Origin: an uncultured Clostridia bacterium
GTDB lineage: Bacteria > Bacillota > Clostridia > Oscillospirales > Acutalibacteraceae
Assembly: GCA_947627345.1 (NCBI GenBank)
Contig: CANQVS010000001.1
Span: forward strand, 1-64,000
Length of the DNA stretch: 64,000 nucleotides
Reading direction: 5' to 3'
This document shows, in pieces, positions 16,775 to 25,627 of this stretch (its first letter is position 1; each line of letters starts with the position of its first letter). Below the pieces are notes generated by a model that saw only the letters and a list, made by a program, of their open reading frames with translations, was not told where the DNA came from and did not search any database. The translations under genes and the position numbers were made by a program.

Positions 16775-17740
16775 ATGGCTGCAGAATATTCGGTATCGCT
16801 TAAAAAAATTATAGACGATTTATCTTTAAAACCAATGTATATGCCGAAAGAGCCGTCTGAAATTTTAATAACAAATAACAACATCAGCCGCCCCGGATTA
16901 CAGCTTACGGGTTTTTTTGACTTTTTTGATAAAACCCGTATTCTTATTTTCGGTCACACGGAATTTTCTTATCTTTCGCGTTTCGGCGCGGAACAACAAC
17001 AGCACGTAATTGACTCCATTTTCCGTTTCGGACCGCCTGCCGTTATTTTGTGCAGAAGCTATGAGTTGAATGACGCTATGATGAGCAGCGCAAACGAGCA
17101 CAACATACCGATTTTGCAGTCGAGTGATTCAACCTCCTCGCTTACCGCGGACCTCGTAACACTTTTGAGCAGAGAGCTTGCTCCGAGAATTACCCGTCAC
17201 GGAGTTCTGGTGGAGGTCTACGGTGAGGGTTGTCTGATTACGGGCGACAGCGGAATCGGTAAAAGCGAAACCGCTATTGAGCTTATGAAACGCGGACACA
17301 GGCTTATTGCCGATGACGCGGTTGAAATAAGAAAAATCGACAGCAGAACTCTCATCGGACGCTCACCGCAGAATATTCGCCATTTCATTGAGCTTAGAGG
17401 CGTTGGAATTATCAATGCGAGAAATCTTTTCGGAATGGGTTCGATTAAGCTTTCCGAGAAAATTGATATAGTGATTAATCTTGAAGTTTGGGACAGCAGT
17501 AAAGCCTACGACAGAATGGGACTTGAAAACGAATATATGGAAATTCTCGGGATTGACGTTCCGATTATGAGTATTCCGGTTAAGCCGGGCAGAAACTTAT
17601 CAAATATCATCGAAGTTGCGGCGATGAATAACCGCCAGAAGAAAATGGGCTACAATGCCGCGCAAGATTTATTAACAAATCTTGGAATGGAGATTGACGA
17701 GCAGATGACCGAAAAGCGCATTGTCGATAACTGGGAATAA
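16775..17740 (+). CDS. hprK: HPr kinase/phosphorylase
   Basis: A 321-residue protein of normal length. The N-terminal domain is followed by Walker A GDSGIGKS (residues 157-164), with ADDAVEI nearby, and the C-terminal signature PVKPGRNLSNIIEVAAMN. It phosphorylates Ser46 of HPr when glycolytic intermediates are high and reverses the reaction at high phosphate, controlling carbon catabolite repression and sugar uptake. RBS AAGGTGGGG. It leads a dense operon; murB follows after 20 bases. The hprK-murB-rapZ-whiA order is common in clostridia. Confidence 0.97.
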   Translation: MAAEYSVSLKKIIDDLSLKPMYMPKEPSEILITNNNISRPGLQLTGFFDFFDKTRILIFGHTEFSYLSRFGAEQQQHVIDSIFRFGPPAVILCRSYELNDAMMSSANEHNIPILQSSDSTSSLTADLVTLLSRELAPRITRHGVLVEVYGEGCLITGDSGIGKSETAIELMKRGHRLIADDAVEIRKIDSRTLIGRSPQNIRHFIELRGVGIINARNLFGMGSIKLSEKIDIVINLEVWDSSKAYDRMGLENEYMEILGIDVPIMSIPVKPGRNLSNIIEVAAMNNRQKKMGYNAAQDLLTNLGMEIDEQMTEKRIVDNWE

Positions 17741-17760
17741 ATTACGTTAGGATAGTGTAT

Positions 17761-18669
17761 ATGAATAAATATGAAAATCTGCACAATTTTGCCTGCGAGC
17801 TTGGTGTAAGTTCAGAATACAGTGTTCCGATGAGCAGGCATACCACCTTTAAAATCGGGGGCAATGCAAGCATATATCTTGAAGTTTATAATACGTCACA
17901 GCTTTCTCAAATTATAAAATATTTAAACGAGAATAATATCGAATACATAGTTTTGGGAAAAGGCAGTAACGTTTTGGTAAGCGACAGCGGACTTGATAAG
18001 GCGGTAATAAATCTTAAAGGTGATTTCTGCAAGGCGGATACTCTTGACGATTCTACATTATACTGCGGAGCAGGACTTTCTTTAGCAGGACTTTGCCGTG
18101 AGGCGGAGGACAAAAGTCTTTCGGGGCTTGAATTTGCGTGGGGAATTCCCGGTTCTGTCGGCGGAGCGGTTTATATGAACGCAGGGGCTTACGGCGGAGA
18201 GATGAAAGACGTTATTTTCAGTGTATCTCACATTGATAAAAACGGAAAATTAGGCACGATTAAGGCAGATGACCTTAAATTTGGCTACAGACACAGCGTT
18301 TACAAGGAAAATGGTTTTACAATTATAGGCGCGACTGTAAAGCTGAAATATGATAACCAAAATGAAATACGAGCGCGTATGGACGACTTTATGGGACGTC
18401 GCAAGGATAAACAGCCCTTGGAGTTCCCGTCGGCAGGCTCGGTTTTCAGAAGACCGCAGGGCAATTTTGCAGGCGCGTTAATTGAAAAATGCGGTCTTAA
18501 AGGAGCTTCAGTCGGGGGAGCGCAGGTATCCCCAAAGCACGCAGGATTTATCGTAAACACGGGTTCTGCCACAGCAAAAGATGTTAAAGACTTGATTTTA
18601 CTCATACAAAATACAGTTAAGGAAAGAACAGGATATGACTTGCAGAGAGAAGTCATATATCTTGATTGA
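17761..18669 (+). CDS. murB: UDP-N-acetylenolpyruvoylglucosamine reductase
   Basis: A 302-residue FAD enzyme of peptidoglycan precursor synthesis. FAD-binding landmarks are HTTFKIGGNA, LGKGSNVLVSD and GIPGSVGGAVYMNAGAYGG; the catalytic Ser lies in FPSAGSVFRRP, and the protein ends QREVIYLD. It is a type II-like MurB of the length seen in Firmicutes. A GTG two codons earlier (17755) is possible, but the ATG at 17761 lies at a better distance from TAGGAT (17748-17753). It reduces UDP-GlcNAc-enolpyruvate to UDP-MurNAc with NADPH. Confidence 0.96.
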   Translation: MNKYENLHNFACELGVSSEYSVPMSRHTTFKIGGNASIYLEVYNTSQLSQIIKYLNENNIEYIVLGKGSNVLVSDSGLDKAVINLKGDFCKADTLDDSTLYCGAGLSLAGLCREAEDKSLSGLEFAWGIPGSVGGAVYMNAGAYGGEMKDVIFSVSHIDKNGKLGTIKADDLKFGYRHSVYKENGFTIIGATVKLKYDNQNEIRARMDDFMGRRKDKQPLEFPSAGSVFRRPQGNFAGALIEKCGLKGASVGGAQVSPKHAGFIVNTGSATAKDVKDLILLIQNTVKERTGYDLQREVIYLD

Positions 18670-18676
18670 TTTTATT

Positions 18677-19543
18677 ATGGAATTTGTTATCATTACCGGA
18701 CTTTCCGGCGCAGGAAAAACTTGTGCGCTTCACGCGCTTGAGGATATAGGATTTTATTGTGTCGATAATCTTCCTACAACCTTGCTTAAAACTTTTTATA
18801 ATTTGTGCGAAACCTCTACCGACAGCGCTATGAAACGCGTAGCAGTTGTAATAGACGTCAGGGGAGGAAAAAATCTCACTAATCTTTACAATGACATAAT
18901 GGGCTTTAAAGAGGAGCATAAGCCGTTCAGCCTTTTGTTCCTTGACGCTAAAGTGGATATTCTCGTAACTCGTTTTAAAGAAACCCGAAGACGTCACCCG
19001 TTAGCCGATATAGTTCTTGATAGGAGCATAGAGAGCGCCTTGCTTTTGGAGGTGTCTTATCTTGAACCGTTTAAAAAAATTGCCGATTATACGATAGATA
19101 CATCTTATGTAAGCGTTAAGCTTTTAAAAGAGCGTATAACCGAAATATTTCTTGACGACAGCGAAAAGGGTATTATTATTTCGTTTATGTCGTTCGGATT
19201 TAAACACGGAGTTCCCAATGACTGCGATACAATTTTTGACGCGCGCTGTCTGCCGAATCCTTTTTATATTCCCGAGTTAAAGGATAAAACAGGACTTGAT
19301 GAAGAAGTCTACGATTATGTTTTCGGCTTTGAGGAAACCGAGAATTTTGTCGGTAAAATTACGGATTTTCTTGATTACTCCGTCCCTCTTTACCGAAAGG
19401 AAGGCAAAGCTGAGCTCGTTGTAGGAATCGGTTGCACAGGTGGAAAGCACAGAAGCGTTGCAATCGCCCAGACTCTAAAAAAACATTTTATGGAGCTTGG
19501 CTACAGGACGTCGGTTTTTCACCGCGACGCAAACAGAAAATAA
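18677..19543 (+). CDS. rapZ: RNase adapter/nucleotide-binding protein RapZ (YvcJ)
   Basis: A 288-residue P-loop protein. Walker A GLSGAGKT occurs at residues 8-15, and the C-terminal domain has FGFKHGVPNDCD, ARCLPNPFY and IGCTGGKHRSV, the phosphate-binding motif of RapZ. In Bacillus YvcJ binds and hydrolyses GTP; in enterics RapZ senses glucosamine-6-phosphate and guides RNase E. The molecular role in clostridia is not settled. The longest frame starts at 18635 inside murB; the ATG at 18677 gives the normal N-terminus (MEFVIITGLSG). No good Shine-Dalgarno precedes it, so translation may be coupled to murB, whose stop is 7 bases before. Confidence 0.94.
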   Translation: MEFVIITGLSGAGKTCALHALEDIGFYCVDNLPTTLLKTFYNLCETSTDSAMKRVAVVIDVRGGKNLTNLYNDIMGFKEEHKPFSLLFLDAKVDILVTRFKETRRRHPLADIVLDRSIESALLLEVSYLEPFKKIADYTIDTSYVSVKLLKERITEIFLDDSEKGIIISFMSFGFKHGVPNDCDTIFDARCLPNPFYIPELKDKTGLDEEVYDYVFGFEETENFVGKITDFLDYSVPLYRKEGKAELVVGIGCTGGKHRSVAIAQTLKKHFMELGYRTSVFHRDANRK

Positions 19544-19557
19544 ATTAAGAGGTTAAA

Positions 19558-20475
19558 ATGTCTTTTTCTGCTGATGTAAAGCGTGAATTAGCGCAATTAC
19601 AGGGTGAAACAAGGGAGCAGATGCTTTGCGAGTGTTATGGAATGCTCCTTTTTTCAACTCGGTTTAATTCCAGAGAAATAATTTTTAAAACAGAGAATTT
19701 TTATTGTGCCGAACGCTATGAATATCTTATCTCAACGCTTTTTAATCCAATTATTGAAAAACAGCGTGATAAAAATTCAAAAAGAATAAAACAACATCTA
19801 TATAAACTCTCGCTTATAATTCCCGATGAATGTAAAAACATCTTTGAGGATTTTGGGCATACTTCAAAAGATGTAAGGCTTAGGATTAACAGAGCAAATC
19901 TTGAAGACGAGAGCTTATACAGCTATTTTTTAAAGGGTGTGTTTTTAAGTTGCGGTTCGGTAACCGACCCGAAAAAAAGCTATCATTTAGAACTTTCGGT
20001 ATCCCATAAAACTTTAGCTGAAAATATAATGCACTTTATAAAGGAAATTGATGTTTTTGATGTAACCCCCCGTATTGCCGAAAGAAAGGGAGGATACATA
20101 GTTTATCTCAAGGGTAACTGCGACATCTGCGATTTTTTGGCATATATTGGGGCGGGAAATGCCGTAATGACAATTATCGAAGCTACAGCTTATAAAGATA
20201 TGATGAACCGCCTTAACAGAAAACAAAATTCGGAACTTGCGAACATTAAGAAAAAAGCTGACGCTTCGGCAAAGCAAATACTTGCAATTAATAAAATTAT
20301 TGATGAAAAAGGAATAGATTACTTAAACGATGATTTAAAAGCGCTCGCGATTTTAAGGATTGATAATCCAGATATGTCTTTAAAGGAACTCGGCGAAAAC
20401 CTTGACCCGAAAATGTCCCGAAGCGGAGTAAATCACCGCATAGAGAGAATCTTTAAAATAGCAAATTCGCTGTAG
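19558..20475 (+). CDS. whiA: WhiA family DNA-binding protein
   Basis: A 305-residue WhiA: an N-terminal segment beginning FSADVKRELAQL, a LAGLIDADG-like central domain (YFLKGVFLSCGSVTDPKKSYHLE) lacking nuclease residues, and a C-terminal helix-turn-helix (SLKELGENLDPKMSRSGVNHR). In Gram-positives WhiA influences cell division and chromosome segregation and is a sporulation regulator in Streptomyces. RBS AGAGG. It follows rapZ after 14 bases; the gene yvcK/glmR that usually sits between them is absent. Confidence 0.96.
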   Translation: MSFSADVKRELAQLQGETREQMLCECYGMLLFSTRFNSREIIFKTENFYCAERYEYLISTLFNPIIEKQRDKNSKRIKQHLYKLSLIIPDECKNIFEDFGHTSKDVRLRINRANLEDESLYSYFLKGVFLSCGSVTDPKKSYHLELSVSHKTLAENIMHFIKEIDVFDVTPRIAERKGGYIVYLKGNCDICDFLAYIGAGNAVMTIIEATAYKDMMNRLNRKQNSELANIKKKADASAKQILAINKIIDEKGIDYLNDDLKALAILRIDNPDMSLKELGENLDPKMSRSGVNHRIERIFKIANSL

Positions 20476-20483
20476 GAGGAAAT

Positions 20484-20711
20484 ATGCAGGAAAATTTAAC
20501 GTTTGAAAAAGCTAACGAAAAACTTGAAAAGCTTGTCGATAAGATGGAAAACGGCGATTTGTCGTTAGAGGAAAGTATGAAATGCTATGAACAAGCGTTT
20601 AATCTTTTAAACTATTGTTACAAAAGGCTTGAAGAATGTAAAGGGCAAATTACCGATATTAACGAAAGAATTGAAAAAACTAAAAGTAAAGAGGATATAT
20701 TTGATGAATGA
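20484..20711 (+). CDS. xseB: Exodeoxyribonuclease VII small subunit
   Basis: A 75-residue coiled-coil protein with the XseB signature: FEKANEKLEKLVDKMENGDL then SLEESMKCYE. It binds the large subunit XseA, which degrades single-stranded DNA from both ends. RBS AGGAGG. The 3' end overlaps ispA by 8 bases. xseA, the normal upstream neighbour, is not in this window. Confidence 0.93.
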   Translation: MQENLTFEKANEKLEKLVDKMENGDLSLEESMKCYEQAFNLLNYCYKRLEECKGQITDINERIEKTKSKEDIFDE

Positions 20712-21573
20712 TATAAATTTAATTGAAAACGCTTTGTATTCATATATTCCGAAAGGTTTAAAATTTGAGAAAAGTTTGATTAAATCTATACAGTATAGTC
20801 TGAAAGCAGGCGGAAAGCGTATTCGTCCACGGCTTGTTTTAGAGTTTTCAAGGTTATGCGGAGGTGACGACAGCTCGGCTCTGCCTTTTGCCTGCGCTGT
20901 TGAAATGATACACACATATTCTCTTATCCATGATGATTTGCCTTGTATGGATAATGACGATATGCGTCGCGGAAAGCCGTCAAATCATATAATTTTCGGC
21001 GAGGATATTGCCCTTTTGGCAGGCGACGCTTTGCAAAGTCTGGCATTTGATATTATGTCGCAAAGCCTTACCGTAAAAAATATCGGAGCCGAGGCGTGCG
21101 TTAAATGTATAAATATTCTTTCGTCTTATTGCGGAACGGTAGGAATGGTCGGAGGTCAGGTTATAGACCTTGAAAACGAAAACAAACAGGCGGATTTAGC
21201 CTCCGTTACAGAGTGTAACCGAAAAAAGACGGGAGCGTTGATAAAAGCCTCCTGCGAAATGGGTTGCGTTTGCGCGGGAGCCGATGACGAAAAGGTTATC
21301 GCGGCAAAAAAATTCGGTGAAAATATCGGTATCGCTTTTCAAATTGTTGATGATATTTTAGATGTTACCTCATCCGACGAGGAATTAGGAAAGCCTGTAG
21401 GAAGTGATGTCGGGAACAACAAATCAACTTATGTATCTCTTTTGGGAATTGATGAATGTAAAAAGCGTGTGGACAAGCTTACTAAAGAGGCTATAGAGGC
21501 TCTTAACTGCTTTGACGGCGATACATATTCACTGAGAGAACTTGCTCTAAAGCTTTCAAAAAGAAATAAATAA
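20704..21573 (+). CDS. ispA: Farnesyl/geranylgeranyl diphosphate synthase
   Basis: A 289-residue all-helical prenyltransferase with the first Asp-rich motif DDLPCMDND and the second DDILD, plus GGKRIRPRL near the N-terminus. It condenses IPP with DMAPP or GPP to give the allylic precursor of undecaprenyl phosphate. The long frame from 20629 runs inside xseB; the ATG at 20704 overlaps the xseB stop and gives a standard N-terminus. Product chain length cannot be fixed by eye; the symbol follows its place before dxs. Confidence 0.94.
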   Translation: MNDINLIENALYSYIPKGLKFEKSLIKSIQYSLKAGGKRIRPRLVLEFSRLCGGDDSSALPFACAVEMIHTYSLIHDDLPCMDNDDMRRGKPSNHIIFGEDIALLAGDALQSLAFDIMSQSLTVKNIGAEACVKCINILSSYCGTVGMVGGQVIDLENENKQADLASVTECNRKKTGALIKASCEMGCVCAGADDEKVIAAKKFGENIGIAFQIVDDILDVTSSDEELGKPVGSDVGNNKSTYVSLLGIDECKKRVDKLTKEAIEALNCFDGDTYSLRELALKLSKRNK

Positions 21574-21594
21574 TCAGAATAACGGGGTAGGATT

Positions 21595-23457
21595 ATGGAA
21601 AACAAGTACAGAATCCTTTCTACAATTAAATCACCAAGAGACTTAAAAAATCTTTCAGATTCTGAAACAAAGGAGCTATGCGGGGAAATTCGCGAAAAGC
21701 TTATTGAGGTTGTTTCCGTAAACGGCGGACACCTTGCCTCAAATCTCGGAATAGTCGAGCTGACAGTTGCACTTCACAAAAGCTTTAACTGTCCTAAGGA
21801 CAGCATTGTATGGGACGTAGGACACCAAAGCTATGTCCATAAAATGCTTACGGGAAGATACGATAAAATTGATACAATCAGGAAAAAGGACGGGCTTGCG
21901 GGATTTCCAAAAAGAAGTGAAAGCGAATATGACGATTTTAATGCAGGCCATTCCAGCACTTCAATTTCAGCGGCTTACGGCATAGCCCGCGCAAAACAGC
22001 TTAAAGGAGATAATTCCTATACGGTTGCTATTATCGGCGATGGTTCAATGACGGGCGGACTTGCGTACGAGGGCCTTAATAACGCGGGACGTTTTAAAAA
22101 GAATTTTATTGTTATATTAAACGACAACAAAATGTCAATTTCAAATAATGTAGGCGCAATTGCGATGAATCTTTCCCATATGAGAGTCAAGCCTACATAT
22201 TTGAGGGTTAAACGTCATACCGAACGTATTCTTTCTCATATTCCGCTTGTAGGTAATTTTTTTAAAAAGGTTCTTCGCCGAAGTAAATCAAAGCTGAAAA
22301 ACTTAATTTATAAAAATACTCTTTTCGATTTTCTCGGATACACCTATCTCGGCCCGATTGACGGCCACGACCTTGACGAGCTTTCAAACGCTCTTTTAGT
22401 TGCCAAGAAAAACAACGGTCCCGTTTTAGTACACGTTGTCACAAAAAAAGGCAAGGGATATGAGCCCGCCGAAACAAGACCGAAGGAGTTTCACGGTATC
22501 GGAAAATTTGATATTGATACGGGAGAACCGCTTTCAAGCAAAAAAGGTTTTTCATATATATTTGGAAAACAGCTTTGCGATATGGCTAAAAGGGATAAAA
22601 AAATCTGCGCCATAACTGCCGCAATGACGCTTGGAACGGGTCTTTCGGAGTTTTCAAGAAATTACAAACCCAGATTTTTTGACGTAGGAATTGCGGAAGA
22701 ACACGCGGTAACATTTGCGAGCGGACTTGCCTCAAAGGGAATAATACCTTTTTTTGCGGTTTACTCAACCTTTTTACAGCGCAGTTTTGACCAGCTTATT
22801 CACGACGCGGCTATACAAAAACTCCATATTGTTCTTTGCGTTGACCGCGCGGGAATTGTCGGTGACGACGGGGAAACCCATCAGGGAATTTTTGATGTAA
22901 GTATGCTTAATACAATTCCAGATACGACAATTTTTTCACCCTGCTATTTTGACGAGCTTAGACAATCTATGAACGCGGCGGCATATATGTGTGACAGTTT
23001 GGTAGCGGTTCGATATCCGAGGGGCGGAGAGCTTTACAGACCAGCTGATTTTGAAAAATCAAGCATAAACTTTGACCTTTTCGGAGAGGAAAAAACAAAA
23101 ATTTCAATTGTTACTTACGGACGGCTTTTCTCCTACGCCTGTAAGGCTAAGGAAAAACTTGAATCAGAAGGTATAAGCGTTAATATTATTAAGCTTTGCC
23201 GAATTAAACCGATTGACTGCAAGGCTGTTAAGCTTGCCTCAGATTGCGAAATGATATTCTTTTTTGAGGAATCGCTTGTTGCGGGAGGAATAGGCGAATC
23301 GTTCGGTTATGAGCTTAAAAAGACAGGTAAAAGCTTCTTTTATAAAATTCACGGAATAAAAGATACATTTGTTCGTCACGAAACTGTTGAAGAGGCTTTA
23401 AACGAACTTAAACTTGACGACGAAGGAATGATAGAAGTAATTAAGGAATATTTATGA
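21595..23457 (+). CDS. dxs: 1-deoxy-D-xylulose-5-phosphate synthase
   Basis: A 620-residue thiamine diphosphate enzyme. HLASNLGIVELTVAL and VGHQSYVHKML lie near the N-terminus, TPP-binding GDGSMTGGLAYEGLNN near residue 150, and AEEHAVTFASGLA in the transketolase-like middle domain. It makes DXP from pyruvate and glyceraldehyde 3-phosphate, the first step of the MEP pathway; dxr (54.2 kb) and ispG (56.7 kb) are also in this window. Its stop overlaps the tlyA start (ATGA). Confidence 0.97.
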   Translation: MENKYRILSTIKSPRDLKNLSDSETKELCGEIREKLIEVVSVNGGHLASNLGIVELTVALHKSFNCPKDSIVWDVGHQSYVHKMLTGRYDKIDTIRKKDGLAGFPKRSESEYDDFNAGHSSTSISAAYGIARAKQLKGDNSYTVAIIGDGSMTGGLAYEGLNNAGRFKKNFIVILNDNKMSISNNVGAIAMNLSHMRVKPTYLRVKRHTERILSHIPLVGNFFKKVLRRSKSKLKNLIYKNTLFDFLGYTYLGPIDGHDLDELSNALLVAKKNNGPVLVHVVTKKGKGYEPAETRPKEFHGIGKFDIDTGEPLSSKKGFSYIFGKQLCDMAKRDKKICAITAAMTLGTGLSEFSRNYKPRFFDVGIAEEHAVTFASGLASKGIIPFFAVYSTFLQRSFDQLIHDAAIQKLHIVLCVDRAGIVGDDGETHQGIFDVSMLNTIPDTTIFSPCYFDELRQSMNAAAYMCDSLVAVRYPRGGELYRPADFEKSSINFDLFGEEKTKISIVTYGRLFSYACKAKEKLESEGISVNIIKLCRIKPIDCKAVKLASDCEMIFFFEESLVAGGIGESFGYELKKTGKSFFYKIHGIKDTFVRHETVEEALNELKLDDEGMIEVIKEYL

Positions 23458-24257
23458 AAAAGCGTTTAGATATATTGGTTTTTGAACGGGGCATTACTCA
23501 AAGCCGTGAAAAGGCAAAAGCAGTGATTATGTCGGGCGAAATTTATGTGGATAATCAAAAAGCCGATAAGTGCGGTCAGGCCTACGACGAAAACGTAAAA
23601 ATAGAATTTAGAGGTAGATCTCCAAAATACGTCAGCCGCGGCGGTTTAAAGCTTGAAAAAGCGATAAAAAATTTCAAGCTTGATTTAAACGGTAAAATCA
23701 CTATGGACATCGGCGCGTCAACAGGCGGTTTTACCGACTGTATGCTCCAAAACGGCGCGAAAAAAGTTTATTCCATAGATGTCGGCTACGGTCAGCTTGC
23801 GTGGAAGTTAAGAAACGACAGCCGTGTTGTTAATTTGGAGCGTACAAATATGCGCAATGTCACCGAAGTTCAAGTTCCTGATAAAGTTGACTTTTTTTCA
23901 ATTGACGTCAGCTTTATTTCTCTTAAACTTTTGCTTCCTGTAGCGAGAAATCTTCTCTCTGAAAACGCCGAGGCGGTCTGCCTTATCAAACCGCAGTTTG
24001 AGGCAGGCAGGGAAAAGGTGGGAAAAAAGGGCGTCGTGCGCGACCCCGAGGTTCATATTGAGGTAGTTGAGAATATATATAATTTTTGTTTGGAAAACGG
24101 CTACAGCGTTTTAAACCTTGATTTTTCACCTATCAAGGGACCCGAGGGGAATATAGAATACCTTATTCATTTAAGAAAATCCGATAATCCGAATTCCTAT
24201 ACGAATGTAAATCCAAAGGAACTTGTAAATAAATCTCATCAAGATTTAGATAAATAA
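23454..24257 (+). CDS. tlyA: TlyA family rRNA 2'-O-methyltransferase
   Basis: A 267-residue protein with an N-terminal S4 RNA-binding domain (RLDILVFERGITQSREKAKA) and a FtsJ-like methyltransferase domain with SAM motif MDIGASTGGFTDC and IDVGYGQLAWKLR. Relatives methylate cytidines in 16S and/or 23S rRNA, which in mycobacteria gives capreomycin sensitivity; some are annotated as hemolysin A. Located between dxs and nadK as in most clostridia, with 4-base overlap with dxs. Confidence 0.94.
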   Translation: MKKRLDILVFERGITQSREKAKAVIMSGEIYVDNQKADKCGQAYDENVKIEFRGRSPKYVSRGGLKLEKAIKNFKLDLNGKITMDIGASTGGFTDCMLQNGAKKVYSIDVGYGQLAWKLRNDSRVVNLERTNMRNVTEVQVPDKVDFFSIDVSFISLKLLLPVARNLLSENAEAVCLIKPQFEAGREKVGKKGVVRDPEVHIEVVENIYNFCLENGYSVLNLDFSPIKGPEGNIEYLIHLRKSDNPNSYTNVNPKELVNKSHQDLDK

Positions 24258-24301
24258 CAGCTTTATTAAACTTAAAGTTTCAGAGAAAGACCGTGAGTTT
24301 T

Positions 24302-25171
24302 ATGAAAATTGCGATAATCGTCAATACCGATAAGGATAAAGCCATATCCTGCGCTCAAAGTATTGTTCGGCTTCTTTCGGGCGAAGGCGCAGAGATAATT
24401 ACATTACTTGAATTTACAGGTTTTGGAAAAATTGACGGTATAAAAAGTTGCGACTGCTTTAATGACTTCAACGAACTCTTTAAGAATTGCGATGTTGCGG
24501 TTACTGTCGGCGGAGACGGAACAATCATCCACAGCGCAAAATTCGCGGCAAAGTATGATAAACCGATGATAGGCGTAAATGTCGGACGTTTAGGTTTCGC
24601 CGCTGAAGTAGAGCCCGATAACATAGACGACCTTAAACGAATTATTAAAGGGGAGTTTTCTGTTCAAAACAGAATGTTGCTCGACGTAGAGGTCATTCAT
24701 TCAGACGGTCAATCCGAAAATTATCTCGCCGTAAACGACGCGACCGTGGCGCGCGGACAGCTTTCGAGAATCATTGACATTTTCGTTTCTCTTGATAATT
24801 CTCCTATTTGCGAGTATCACGCTGACGGAATACTTTTTTCAACTCCGACAGGCTCAACCGCCTATTCGCTTTCGGCGGGCGGTCCTGTGATTTACCCCGA
24901 AATGCAATGTATTCTTTTAACCCCGATTTGTCCCCATTCTTTAATATCCCGTTCCGTACTTTTTGACAGCGGTTCGACGCTTTTTGCAACCGTAAAAATT
25001 GCTGACAACACTTCCGCAATTCTTTCAATTGACGGAGAGAAAAATATTGAGATTAATTCAACCGATATTATATCGGTTAAAAAATCCGAGAAAAATCTTA
25101 AATTAATTACCCTTTATGACAGAAATTTTTATCAGCTTTTAAACGAAAAACTCAAGGAGAGAAAATCCTGA
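24302..25171 (+). CDS. nadK: NAD kinase
   Basis: A 289-residue protein with the NAD kinase motifs GGDGTIIHSAK, NDATVARG and STPTGSTAYSLSAGGP. It phosphorylates NAD to NADP. The frame opens at a GTG (24293) three codons earlier; the ATG at 24302 gives the usual MKIAIIVN start, with AGAGAAAG (24282-24289) a little far upstream, so the start is uncertain by three codons. Overlaps argR by one base (TGATG). Confidence 0.95.
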   Translation: MKIAIIVNTDKDKAISCAQSIVRLLSGEGAEIITLLEFTGFGKIDGIKSCDCFNDFNELFKNCDVAVTVGGDGTIIHSAKFAAKYDKPMIGVNVGRLGFAAEVEPDNIDDLKRIIKGEFSVQNRMLLDVEVIHSDGQSENYLAVNDATVARGQLSRIIDIFVSLDNSPICEYHADGILFSTPTGSTAYSLSAGGPVIYPEMQCILLTPICPHSLISRSVLFDSGSTLFATVKIADNTSAILSIDGEKNIEINSTDIISVKKSEKNLKLITLYDRNFYQLLNEKLKERKS

Positions 25172-25617
25172 TGAAAACACGACGCCATGCAATGATACTT
25201 GATATAATAAATGAATATCCCGTTGAAACGCAGGAGGAGCTTTTAAGACGATTGCGTGAAAACGGCTTTAATGTAACTCAAGCGACTGTTTCAAGAGATA
25301 TCAAGGAGTTAAGACTTTTAAAATCTCTTTCCTCTGACGGAAAATATCGCTATACATCAATAACAAAATCCGCCTCTGAACTGCAAAATAACATTCAGGG
25401 ATTTTTTAATAATTCGGTAATTATGATAAAGTCAGCGCAGAATATAGTCGTTATAAAAACTCTTGCAGGTATGGCAAATGCATTATGTACTTCGATTGAC
25501 AGTATAGACTTTGAAGGTATTGTCGGCACGCTTGCGGGTGACGATACAATTTTTATAGTTTGCATTGATAATGATTGCGCCTCAAAGCTTGTAATAGATT
25601 TAAAAAGATATTTATAA
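25171..25617 (+). CDS. argR: Arginine repressor ArgR/AhrC
   Basis: A 148-residue protein with an N-terminal winged helix-turn-helix (TQATVSRDIKELRLLKS) and a C-terminal arginine-binding, oligomerisation domain (GTLAGDDTIFIVC, containing the GDDT arginine contact). It represses arginine biosynthesis and activates catabolism when arginine is present. No arginine genes are near; the tlyA-nadK-argR-recN order is conserved in Firmicutes. Confidence 0.96.
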   Translation: MKTRRHAMILDIINEYPVETQEELLRRLRENGFNVTQATVSRDIKELRLLKSLSSDGKYRYTSITKSASELQNNIQGFFNNSVIMIKSAQNIVVIKTLAGMANALCTSIDSIDFEGIVGTLAGDDTIFIVCIDNDCASKLVIDLKRYL

Positions 25618-25627
25618 AGGAAAGAAC

